From contig CM040091.1 in NCBI GenBank assembly GCA_022496805.1, forward strand, positions 19,706,336-19,770,335: a stretch of DNA of 64,000 bases. The letters run 5' to 3'. Position numbers and translations under genes: made by a program. Origin of the DNA: Pohlia nutans (taxonomy: Eukaryota; Streptophyta; Bryopsida; Bryales; Mniaceae). Under the pieces are notes generated by a model that saw nothing but the letters and a program-made list of their open reading frames with translations, searched no databases and was not told the DNA's origin. This document shows, in pieces, positions 12,101 through 21,721 of this stretch (the first letter of the stretch is position 1; every line of letters starts with the position of its first letter).

Positions 12101-15100
12101 TAGGAGCTTTGAGTAGGTCTTATGTGGACTTCTTTTTGTTCAAATTTACTTATTTTGACCAACACATGCAATGTTTTTCACTGATTCTAGTGATATAAAA
12201 TTTGGTCTCATCCAAATTATGTGTTTCACAATATAACCAATTGAACTTGACAGTTTTAAAACCATGAATCCTTAGTTCTTTAGAAGTTAAACAAAAGGAA
12301 CTCCGCATAGGACCTACTCAAAAATGCTTAAAAAAAACATGAGACCCAATTTAAGCTTCTTGGTCCTTTAGGGGTTAAGTATGAAAAGGAAAAAAATAAT
12401 TCAAGGCCTTGGAATGTAGTTACCTTTGATGTAAAAGAAAAGGGTCACCAGGAGTGTAAGGGCATTGAGCAATATGATGGTCAGCCATGTCAATATACCC
12501 ACAAAGTATCGAACAAGGATGAGATATGCAATTGACAGAACTAGTGGGGCTATGCCACCACAAACCACAAGAACTGGCCATGCTCTTCCCAAATCTGCAA
12601 TATATCTCTGCAACAATATTAAACCCCTAGTCAACACTCACATCAAAGATATAGAGTTATTCTTAAACTCATTCAAAATGGAGTTATTCAAAAGAAAATA
12701 AGAATTATGCATCTAATAAATAATGTTATGAATAGGTGTTTAAAATAAAATAAAATTGAAGTTTAATCGTGAGTATGAAATAGTGTTGACTTTCAAAATA
12801 ATTGTAATAATAGTTATCATATTATAGCTTACACAGCTGCTATCATAAGATTCATTAGACTACCGGTTCACGACACCCTTTAGGAATCAAGGCTTATGCT
12901 CAAAAATTATGAATTTCGATTATTATAATACTGCAGAGGGCTAATTGAGACTCTTTGAAATTCTAAGTGGAAGCAACATTCTGGCACTAGTAAAAATGAA
13001 ATAGAGTGCTCTCTACAATATTTACATAAATTTGATGAGCTTCGTTCAAAAAGAGACAAAATATTGACATAAAAAATCAATTTCGAGTAAAAAATCAATA
13101 AGGGGGAAATGGCCTGATATGGGTACCACTTTTACACGTCTTTTAGTGTGACTTATGTTTACTCATTTATGTGTGTTAGAAATTCCATCTTTAACACCAT
13201 GTACATAGTTGCAGCCATGGTGCCAATAACACCCTCTAATTTTTGTAATTTTTCAATGTTTTTTTCTTATAAAAAAGATATTTCTCAAAAATCACACCAT
13301 TTTTGGAGGGGGTACCCATATCAGGCCTATCAAGGTTTTACAATAGCAAAACTTTTGAGCCATGATTTATTGAGGATTGCAGTTCTATGTGTGTGCACGC
13401 TTGCCCCTATTTTGTGCTTGTGTAGGGTCTATTACTCCCAATAGCAAAGCCATTTATACTAGCGCACATAGAAAAGAGCACCTCGTGATTGTTGGATTCA
13501 AATTATATTAAAAAAACATTAAAATGAAAGCTCACCTTGGCAACAGCACTCGGAGTGGAGAGAGCATTGTGAATCACTTGCACAATCACATTGCCTGAGT
13601 TCACAGCAACGCCTCCAGCATTCTCCCAAAGAGCCAAAGTGGCATTCGATGGCGTATCATCCAGTTGACAGCTCCAAAACACTAATCTCACACAACACAT
13701 GAGATCATTAGAATACAATCATCTAAATGACGTTTCAATGCCAAAAAAAATTCAGCAAAAATCTCTGCAATCACATAAAAAACCACCAAACTTTGAACCT
13801 CAATAGCTAAGTACAAAAAGTGGATTTAGAAGAAAACTTTGCAGATGTGGTTCTTAGCTGTATCAATAATTCACACTTTTCACCTGGATTAAGAGTCCGG
13901 GCCATCAAAACCAACAGCAAAAAGAAATTCTATATTCATTTGGTCCTATAGATTCTTATAGGACCAAATGAATAGATTTTTAGTTCCTTATAATTATTAT
14001 TACACAAACCCTACAAAATTTCGGTTTTACAACATCCGTAAGCGTAAAACTTTGTACTCTCTTATATTCTTACAAAAGTAACCCATACGCAAAGAAGAAT
14101 TTAGTGTGTTTATAAATCTTACTGTAGGTAGTATAGAGTCTACCCTTAACCCCTAAAGAACCAAGAAGCTTGAATTGAGGCTCAAGATGTTTTTTTTAAC
14201 AGTTTTGAGTAGGTCTTCTGTGGACTTCCTTTGTAGAGATACTAGCGTAAACACACACTGGGAGTGGCCAGCCCGGGGGTGCACTGTACTAAACACATAC
14301 AAGTATACATAAGTGCACAAGAGGGGCATTAATTTGAACACTGCCGTATTATGTATACATACAATAAACACATTTAGAACTAAAAATATTCATGTATACA
14401 TATATTTAAAATGAAATATATTTGTATACAGAGGTATTTGGACATATAACCTCTCATATACAAGGGGCTTTTTAAAAGGGGTCATGAACGCACGTGATTC
14501 TCAAACATAATGTAGAGTGCACCCCTGGGGTGACCAGTGTATGAGAGAAAGGGGGAGAGACGTACTGTTGGTGCTGGCAAAGAGAACAGGATAACAAGGC
14601 CCCGTCAAGTTGAAAGAAGAGCTCTGCTGCTCCGGCGAGAGCAAAGTGAAATAATCATAGTTTCGGGCGGCCCATTGTGCCATGCTCAATGTCACGCTTC
14701 CTTCCGGGTAATCACACACCCACGTCAAGTTGCTTGCACTGGGCTGTGGACACTCCCCCAAGCATATACTCCTTGCATCCCCCAATGTGAACGGATCCGA
14801 CGTCAACCCACTCTTGTACACCTGCTCCACCACTTCATTTTTTTCAGTATTTCTCTACTAACACCTTTAATTTCACTGAAATTCACATCATCATTTCCAT
14901 CTTGTTGTAACTCTTTACCAGTAACAAACGTTTTAATGTATCAAGGACTATTTCATACTTTATATCAACCCATTATGTTTTCAATAAGTTAAAATTCCAG
15001 TGACGACTGTAGGTTTAGAAAAATGGTTTAGAAAAATGGTATTGATGAGTATAGGTTCCATTTGTGACTTTTCAACGGTTGCAGCCTGGTTTGTAAGTGA

Positions 15101-16958
15101 GTAGATAGTTCTAGAGCAGGGTTTTCTATGCCCTCAAAGATCATTATGTGAAATACTCTAGTCTTTCATGTCTTATTCAATTTCATGGTCTTTCACTTCG
15201 TTACTGGTGGTGTGGAGAAACGTGGAGCCCTAGTTTACTCTTTTAATTTAAATTATACTTATGATTCAAATTTATAGCAACAGGTGAAAGTGTTATTAGA
15301 ATTTCTTAGGCCCACATAAAAGTGTGCATAATTTGAAATGAGAAGGTTAGATTCTACACTGCGAACACGGTGTATTCAGCCACCAAGGTTAGTTTCTACG
15401 CCAAGAACGCTCGCTTTCAAACGAGCAAGGTTCGAAATAACATCTACAGTAAGAAAAAGCATATTAATTTATCTTCCCAACAAGCAATATTAGATTCTAC
15501 ACTCAAATCGGTCACTTTGAAATTAAATTCAACCCATTTGAATGAACAAGGTTCGTTTCCCTGGACACTAAGATTGTTCAGTTTTGATTTCATTCAATCC
15601 TTTTGAATGAACAAGGTTAGTTTATACATTAAATTTGTTAGCTTTGGATTCAAACTTCTGAATGAAAAAGGCTAGTTTCAACACTAGAGTTGTTCAGTTT
15701 GAGTTCAACCGTTTTGAATGAACAAGGTTAGTTCCACGCTACAATTGTTCAGTTTGAATTCATTCAATCCTTTTGAATGAACAAGGTTACTAGTTTCTAC
15801 ATAAAATCGTTAGCTTTGAATTCAAACTTCGGAATGAAAAAGGTTACTTAGTTTCCACGCTAGAGTCGTTCAGTTTGAATTCAACCGTTTTGAATGAACA
15901 AGGTTAGTTCCCACGCTACAATTGTTCAATTTGAATTCATTCAATCCTTTTGAATGAACTAGGTTAGTTTCTACATTAAAATCGTTAACTTTGAATTCAA
16001 ATTTCTGAATGAAAAAGGTTAGTTTCCACTCTCGAGTTGTTCAGTTTGAATTCAGGGGAATGGCCTGATATGGGTACCACTCTTACCCGTCTCACATAGT
16101 GTGATTTATGTTTAACTCGTTTTATGTGTGCTAAAAATTTTGTTTTTAACACCATGTATATAACTGCAGCCATTGTGCCTGTAACATCCTATAATTTTTG
16201 TAATTTTCCAATCTTTTTTTCTTACCAAAAAGATATTTCTCAAAAATCACACTATTTTTGGAAGGGTACCCATAGCAGGCCATCATCCTTCAACCGTTTT
16301 GAATGAACAAGTTTAGTTCCACGCTACAATTGTTCCTGAAGTTTGAATTCAATCCTTTTGAATGAACTATGTTGGTTTCGGCATTGAAATTTTTTGCTCT
16401 GAATTCAAACTCCTGGTTAGTTTCTACACTGAAAACTTCGGTTTCAACTTTGCTCATTTCCAAGGGTAGTTTGCTCGTGGTTTTGTTCACCTGGTTGGGA
16501 TTGACCCAGTAGCGAACATCGTAGTCTTTGAGATTAATGGAGCCCTTGTTATCGCCGCAAGTGTTGCCCTTGTAATCGAGTCCATAGACAAGTCGCCGGG
16601 GGTCGCCTTTGGTGAAGCCCCAGCTGGATTCGATGACGATGCCGATGCCGTACGCGAGGAAGAGAGCCAGGAACACGACGTCGCGGCACTTGCGGTTCTG
16701 CTTGATGCGAGGCTTTGCAGCATTTGGAGCCGCAGCAGACTCGGGGTCCCCGTAAGCGTAGCCGGGCGAGGAGTAGATGGGAGGCGCACTGGGCGAGTAC
16801 GCCGGAGGTCCCACGTAGGGTTTCACGGGGGGGCTGCCGTAATGATCCGACGGCGCGTTGTTGTTGGGGCTGGCGCCGAACAGCGGCGTCGTGCCGCCCC
16901 CCCCGCCGGATACTATCGCCCCTCTCGGCCCCGCTGACGATGCCTTGTTGCGCCCCAT
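6115..16958 (-). CDS. Choline transporter-like protein (CTL/SLC44 family), complete
   Basis: Ten coding exons in transcript order: 16491-16958, 14566-14821, 13536-13681, 12424-12607, 11604-11680, 11032-11145, 9403-9759, 8315-8572, 7116-7343, 6115-6348 (stop TAA). All borders are GT-AG and all phases join, predicting about 773 aa (plant relatives about 700). Residues 1-90 are a Gly/Pro/Tyr-rich cytosolic tail. RKCRDVVFLALFLAYGIG (TM1), YGLDYKGNTCGD and YWVNPNQ are family signatures. A Cys-rich loop with several N-glycosylation sites follows, then about nine more membrane segments, including YYWARGE, CCCCAQCCLGCIEW and INRNAY. The C terminus is Lys/Ala-rich. The Arabidopsis relative CTL1/CHER1 carries choline at trans-Golgi and plasma membrane and affects auxin carrier trafficking and sieve pores; that role here is inferred. 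The start is the first Met in frame after a likely 5'-UTR acceptor. Introns hold many transposons. Confidence 0.93.
6658..6870 (+). repeat. Minisatellite (~38-bp unit, about 6 copies) in CTL intron 9
   Basis: Imperfect repeats of TTTTACATGCAACACTNTTG followed by ATTGTCACA-like sequence. Copies diverge by 10-25%. Confidence 0.65.
7895..8055 (+). mobile_element. Fragment of TTAA-family Z element, interrupted
   Basis: A degenerate family-Z body (GAGTAGTTCGTATG through AACGAATCCTTGGTCC). The element at 8056-8278 is inserted at its right end. It lies in CTL intron 8. Confidence 0.5.
8056..8278. mobile_element. hAT-like MITE (AGGGTTGT family), copy 1
   Basis: A 223-bp element whose ends are TAGGGTTGT and ACAACCCTG. 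Flanks GTCCTTCA and GTCTTTGA match at 6 of 8 positions, a decayed 8-bp target duplication. It is about 85% like 9045-9268. It lies in CTL intron 8, ending about 36 bp from exon 8. Confidence 0.7.
9045..9268. mobile_element. hAT-like MITE (AGGGTTGT family), copy 2 with perfect 8-bp TSD
   Basis: A 224-bp element starting TAAGGTTGT and ending ACAACCCTG. It is flanked by CTTATCAC at 9037-9044 and again at 9269-9276. It lies in CTL intron 7. A much degraded relative lies at about 58049-58262. Confidence 0.85.
9796..10200 (+). repeat. Dispersed repeat 'H' carrying a TTAA-element insertion
   Basis: The sequence from GTTGGGCCACACTATTTTGG to GTTCCTGATG matches 58434-58605, except that the copy here is split at TTAA by the element at 9898-10120. 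It lies in CTL intron 6. Confidence 0.85.
9898..10120. mobile_element. TTAA-flanked (piggyBac-like) MITE, family Y copy 1
   Basis: A 223-bp element with ends CCCTTAAA and TTTAAGGG, bounded by TTAA at 9894-9897 and 10121-10124. The paralogous empty site at 58548-58551 has a single TTAA with the same flanks (ATC/TTGC), so TTAA is a true target duplication. It is homologous to 11224-11448 and 52767-53005. Confidence 0.92.
10230..10475 (+). mobile_element. Degenerate TTAA-family Z element
   Basis: Matches the family-Z body (TTGGGCTTTTTG, GATCCTATGTAGAATTC, AAACCACGAATCCTTAGTC) and ends GGGGATAA, a mutated TTAA end. The left end is lost. It lies in CTL intron 6. Confidence 0.6.
10476..10612 (+). 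repeat. Copy of the 'CACCCTATTTGTG' dispersed repeat
   Basis: CACTCTATTTATGTCAC through GATCACAAATAGGGTGACC. Related copies lie at about 40734, 50734, 51405, 57588, 57949 and 60746; the last has the clearest inverted ends. Confidence 0.55.
11224..11448. mobile_element. TTAA-flanked MITE, family Y copy 2
   Basis: A 225-bp element with ends CCCCTAAACGTC and GACGTTTAAGGG, bounded by TTAA at 11220-11223 and 11449-11452. It lies in CTL intron 5 and is homologous to the element at 9898. Confidence 0.88.
11908..12374. mobile_element. TTAA-flanked MITE, family Z, host copy of a nested insertion
   Basis: Outer TTAA sites lie at 11904-11907 and 12375-12378. Removing the nested element 12057-12286 plus one TTAA leaves a 233-bp family-Z element in reverse orientation, matching 52477-52703. 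It lies in CTL intron 4, ending about 45 bp from exon 4. Confidence 0.85.
12057..12286. mobile_element. TTAA-flanked MITE, family Z, nested copy
   Basis: A 230-bp element in the opposite orientation to its host, bounded by TTAA at 12053-12056 and 12287-12290. Its left end is CCCCTAAAGGACC; its right end is mutated (TTTAGAAG). Confidence 0.85.
13102..13330 (+). mobile_element. MITE family A, copy A2
   Basis: Starts GGGGGAAATGGCCTGATATG and ends GTACCCATATCAGGCC; the last few bases of the right end are lost. It lies in CTL intron 3. Confidence 0.8.
14153..14235 (+). mobile_element. Left fragment of TTAA-family Z element
   Basis: Starts TTAACCCCTAAAGAACC and matches family Z to GTGGACTTCC, then breaks off. 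It lies in CTL intron 2. Confidence 0.6.
15385..16425 (+). repeat. Minisatellite in CTL intron 1, split by MITE A3
   Basis: Repeats of about 60-65 bp built from GAATGAACAAGGTTAGTT, a variable centre and GTTCAGTTTGAATTCA. Two or three unit variants alternate. The array continues on both sides of the element at 16055-16288. Confidence 0.8.
16055..16288 (+). mobile_element. MITE family A, copy A3, inside the intron-1 minisatellite
   Basis: A 234-bp copy starting GGGGAATGGCCTGATATGGG. It is flanked by TTCA at 16051-16054 and 16289-16292. The surrounding repeat units show an uninterrupted GAATTCAACCG, so one TTCA is the pre-insertion state: a 4-bp target duplication. Confidence 0.88.
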
Positions 16959-17267
16959 CACACCATCCACAAAGCAAATCCTCCTGCGGTTTAAACACAC
17001 ACACCAAAATCCAATCCTTACACTGTAATCAAACCTAGAAAAATCTACCCTATACAAGAAAATGCTGCAAGGATTTCAACACACGGAGCATGCAAAGAAT
17101 CAAAAGAATAGACTCTTCATGAACGCTGGTTTCAAAAAACGAATTCTCTCTTTCTCTCAGCAAGTCAAAGTATTGGCCGCGTGAAATGCATTGCCTTGTT
17201 AGACTCCAGGTTTCATTGAATGAATTCCAGCGCTTGTTTGCGAACGTTACTGCTACCAATTGATCCA

Positions 17268-17490
17268 GGGGGAATGGCCTGATATGGGTACCACTTTTAC
17301 GCATCTCACATAATGTGACTTATGTACAACTCATTTTATGTGTGCTAGAGATTCCGTCTTTAACACCATGTATCTTCGTGTCTATAACACCTTCTAGTTT
17401 TTGTAATTTTTCAGTGTTTTTTCTTACCAAAAAGACGTTTCTCGAAAATCACACTATTTCTAGAGGGGGTACCCATATCATGCCATCTCT
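17268..17490 (+). mobile_element. MITE family A, copy A4, in the CTL 5'-UTR intron
   Basis: A 223-bp copy flanked by TCCA at 17264-17267 and 17491-17494. It lies between the probable non-coding exon ending at 17572 and the coding first exon. Confidence 0.85.
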
Positions 17491-17571
17491 TCCAGGAATT
17501 CCTTCGACCTCCAATGAAGATTCATTGTAAGTTCAAATTGGTTCAACAACGATCGCACCGAACTCACTCAC

Positions 17572-17700
17572 CTGGAAGAAACGAGAAGACGTCTGGAAAC
17601 GAATCCTTGAATTGCAATTGATCCACCCAGGCGACCAAAGTGTGCGCCCTTCAGCAATTCTATGAACTACATAGTCTGAATCACAAGTGGAAGAGGAGGA
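17572..17700 (-). promoter_or_regulatory. Probable non-coding 5'-UTR exon of the CTL gene
   Basis: On the minus strand a strong donor CCAG/GTGAGTGAG lies at 17572. A matching acceptor (ACCGCAG/GAGG) lies about 30 bp upstream of the CTL start codon. The intervening ~580-bp intron holds MITE A4. The transcription start is not visible and the upper limit is approximate. Confidence 0.5.
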
Positions 17701-18163
17701 GGAGGAAATCTAATGGTGCGTTAAGTTAGAAGCGTGTGAATTGAGTAAGTGACTGAGCCTGGGAATGCGGACGGATGGAAAGGAGCGAGAAAGCCAAAGG
17801 GCAGGGAGTGCCTGGAACGGGTGAATGATTCATTGATTCATTGATTGTGAGAGTTGCGAACTGGAGAAGGGTGAAGGCACAAAGACGGAGGCAAAAGTGT
17901 GTGAATCTTCGTGCCTGGGTGGTCCGTCGTTGACACAGAAAGGGATGGAAACCGCGTGTTGCTTGAGCAGTTTGTTAGTTTTTGTTCTTCGAGAGAGTGA
18001 GGTTTCTTCGTTGAGATTTGTAAACGGAGGCCGCGCCTTCGTGGAAACGCCTTCAGGTAAAGCCGGCAACACTAATAAGCATGTAGTGTGATTCTGTGCC
18101 TACCAACCCCATGCCCGTGATTCCTCATGCCTGAAAAAGGGTGACTGTTATTTTCGATGATAT
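17701..18163. other. Upstream region of the CTL gene
   Basis: Probably promoter sequence; no clear TATA box. Open frames on both strands are short and unlike known proteins. Confidence 0.35.
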
Positions 18164-18477
18164 TAGAGTTAACCGAAAAGAAGGCCATCTAACCTCCCAT
18201 TTTGCTCTACTTCTAACTTCTCTTTTGAGTTATTCTTGGGTTGAATAGTGTCGTGTCATAGCTTGTCCCCTTGTGGCCCATGGGTTTGGAGTTTTGGTAG
18301 GAGGTGTGGGAGTCATTGTGAGGTGTGGAGAATAATGGCAGTGGCTTGTTTTAGATTGTCTCCCAACTCATCATGAACTAGTTTTTGGTCTATTTATATT
18401 TCAATATGAGTTCAATAGGAGTTCAAGAGGAGTTTGCTAAAACTTTCCTCTTTGAACTGACTTTTCGGTTAACTCTA
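18164..18477 (+). mobile_element. MITE family B, copy B1
   Basis: A 314-bp element with 17-bp perfect inverted ends TAGAGTTAACCGAAAAG and CTTTTCGGTTAACTCTA. It is about 90% identical, in inverse orientation, to B2 at 22480-22792. A target duplication could not be settled. Confidence 0.8.
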
Positions 18478-19817
18478 TTAACTTAGAGTTATTTGTAAAG
18501 GCATCTGGTCTTTTGTCCTCCTTTTTTCATGGACCAGATCTGGTACCATTCCTCCTCCTCCTCACGGTCCCACCCCTCTACCCAATTCTTCTCCCTCCCT
18601 CCAAATTTTTATGAATAAAAATTTCAATCTATCCAGTGTTCTATTCTGGGTCTACAGTGGATCATGCCGATCCTGTCCTTTCCAAATTACAGGTCAAAAA
18701 GAAGGGTTTTGAGGGACTTTACAAATAACTATATTGTTTTCTCCACTTTAGCACAGGGAACTTTGTCCAATTCACTAGGAAGTAAACATCACTACCAAAC
18801 TGTTGTTTATAGCAAGTTTTTCAAGTGGTTGTTCAATTTAGCAAGTGATTTCCACGAATTCATCATCATTCTTGTACCCTTTACTACCTAGTAATAGAGT
18901 CAGGGTTCCTTGTGTGGGGCCTCTTTACATATGGAGTTGACGTTGATTTCTCTTTGGGTTGGTTGATTTCTCTTTGGGTCGATTCAACCAAATTTCAACC
19001 CTTGTTAGCCTTCAGGCTGGCTTCAAGTACTCAATATAATAAGACTATAATGGAGGTCATTTCTCCCATGTCTATTGGTGCTGTTGTCAAAGAGTGGAGG
19101 TCATTGCATTAATTCTTGAAAATTTCACCCATTTATCTCCCAAATGAAGTCGTTGAGATTTGCAAACAATCCGAGGATGTTGATTGCTGCAAAAAGAGTA
19201 TTTTTAACAAAAAGAATTAAAAAATTGATTTCTTTTTTTGTTGAAATCTGGAACGGCTCCAATGTCACAAATTGGCCTTCTTTTTTTCAATTCACCCAAT
19301 TCTTCAAATTGGAGGTGTTTTTTATTGAAAGAATTGTTTGGTATAAAAAGATTGGGGTTGATTTTGGGAGTTGGACCAATGAAAGGTGGTGATTTGAGCC
19401 ATTTTACACATCAACACGGCCTTGACTTCACATGTAAAGTGGCTTTTTGTGTCAAATAGTCATTACCAAATAATTAGTGTCAAATAATAATAATAATGGC
19501 CTACAAGACCATAGTGAATGAAAATTATGTTGGAAATAGTTTGTCTGTGTATACCGTAGGTACATGGTATCAAAAACAATGTGATGAAAAGAGGTTAGAG
19601 ACGATGCTTTGTCAACACTAAAATACTATATTAAAATCAATATTCCAATTATGTAATGGCCCCATTCAAATACCCTTGTAATGGATGTGGTTACACTATA
19701 TATATGTTTGTGACCCCAGACCAATGTACTTTTGATATATACAGTCTAACCTTGATAATATGATACTTGATAATGTCAAAAGCAATCAGTGCAACCTAAT
19801 AATATGACACTACATAA
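18478..19817. other. Intergenic stretch, no gene seen
   Basis: AT-rich sequence with short pyrimidine-rich blocks (about 18546-18610). No splice-linked coding segments or family motifs were recognised. Confidence 0.4.
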
Positions 19818-20036
19818 GAGCATTCCCACCCATGCAAGCTAGGACTAACTCGCTGAAATTATTCATCTACATTTGAAGAGCCCTTGCACCTACACTCCCC
19901 CACCCTTGCACACCCCACACATCAAAAGTGCACATCAAATAGTAAATGGACCAATCACAAGTAGAATATGAAGATATAGTCAATTGTATAGTGATTTGAA
20001 GGCCCATTTTCTAACACGCTAAGATTGAGAGTCAAA

Positions 20037-20133
20037 AGGTATTTTTGAAGGGCCCTTGGCACTTTTCATCTAATTCTTGAGTGTGAGAGGTATTTTTGAA
20101 GGGCCCTTGGCATTTTTCATTTAATTCTTGAGT
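20037..20133 (+). repeat. ~50-bp tandem duplication
   Basis: GGTATTTTTGAAGGGCCCTT followed by GGCATTTTTCATTTAATTC occurs twice head to tail inside the element 19818-20587. Confidence 0.7.
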
Positions 20134-20551
20134 AAGGTGGTTACCCCATTCCCAACTGAATAAGAAATACGGATATGAGGCATTGAAATTATTTAGTGGT
20201 ATTATTTTTTAGAGATAGACAAGAAGAATAAGATTCCAACACAAGTTGAAACATAATTTTTGGATGAAGAATGAATTAGTTACAAATTTTCAAAGTTGAA
20301 GTATGACGCATCCCATTCACGTCATATAGGTACACCTCTTTCTGTCTAAAAAAATTTGTATTGCACACACTACAGATGCTTGAACCAACAACAACGAATC
20401 CATAACCACACTTACACATACTAAAACCAACAAGGGAGAACCCATTACCAACTGTAACTCATGGTACAACCAACACCGTCGGAGCATTGATTGTGGATAA
20501 TGCCCCTAGCTGTTGGTAAAAGGAGCCAGTTGGAAATGGGGTAACCACCTT
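20134..20551. mobile_element. Nested terminal-inverted-repeat element
   Basis: 25-bp ends AAGGTGGTTACCCCATTCCC... (20134-20158) and the inverted copy at 20527-20551, one or two mismatches. The flanks allow a TA duplication. Confidence 0.7.
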
Positions 20552-21721
20552 ATAAGAGACTCTGAGAGGGCATGGGTGGCCATGCTCACATTTCTGCAGC
20601 GCCAAACTCATTACCCAAAATTCCAGCTATTCAGAGATTGTTTGCTATTGTTCTGTACAACAATGATCAGTTTATGAGCTAACAATGAAGGAACGGAACC
20701 AGAACAAGCTCAATACAGACATCCGCTAGACGTACAACACAATATAGAAGGCAAATCAAAGCTATTGTGAAAATTTTGAGAATATTTCAGTTGACTAATT
20801 CTGAGTTGGATTCATAACATTATTAACTATGCCTTGCTCGGCAATGTATAAGGTTAAGACTGACAGGCAAAATATACTACCCCTAGTCCTTCACTGTTGG
20901 GGAGCCTTTTCACAATGTTATGTCATTGTAGCCATGATATTTCTGTGGAAAATTTAAAAAGGGAAACCACAACAGAATGATGATCAAGGTTGAATATCCT
21001 GAAAGGCAAGGTATGTCCTTCAATTACAACACTTACAGGAATAGCCAAGCAACCAGTTAAGGCAGATTTGTAGCTCTCCAAAATGACAACTGTAAGTCAA
21101 TTCTAACACACAAGCTGCAAAATTTTCAGTCTAATGATGGCTGTAAAGCTTAGGGCATCCATCAGTTACATGTCCATAAATGTGGTGTAATTTCTAATCA
21201 TTCTCCATGTCTATGCTAAGAACCGGTTGACTGCTTCCTACCCTACTCGGATTGTCATTACTGAGATTTCAACTGCATAGATAGATAGAAACTCCAACCC
21301 TATTCGGGTTGGCGTGAATAAAGCGTCTATTCGTAATGTCAATGAGCCGATGCCCCCAGGACAAAGGACCATTGAGACAAAACTACTCACCCCTATCGAG
21401 AATAGACACTCTAGACACTCTAGAGAAAAAGCCAAAACAAGGATCAAAACATACTGAGAGCAAAGAAGAGCTTTTTGGTATATATTGTGTGGAATGGGTT
21501 ATGTGATCGCCAAGTTGTGAGTCTTTGTGGATGGTTGGTGAAGGCGTTATATTACAATGGGATGGTCCGGGTTCGATACCTGGTGGATCCGTTTGAGCAT
21601 GCTTTGTGGTGTGCATGGGGATTTCAACTGCATATCTTTATAATTTCTGAAAATGATGAACCTGTTCACCTGAGAATGACGATTCCTCCATGGCTTGAGA
21701 GGGATATTCAAGTCCATGTGA

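Larger units (their letters stand above)
19818..20587. mobile_element. 770-bp terminal-inverted-repeat element
   Basis: 18-bp ends GAGCATTCCCACCCATGC (19818-19835) and GCATGGGTGGCCATGCTC (20570-20587) are inverted with two mismatches. It contains the second element 20134-20551 and a short tandem duplication. Confidence 0.65.

Noticed and set aside
16487..17038. Several long frames on both strands over the CTL first exon
   Set aside because: They are out-of-frame or antisense shadows of the GC-rich Pro/Gly coding exon, whose own frame has clear CTL motifs.
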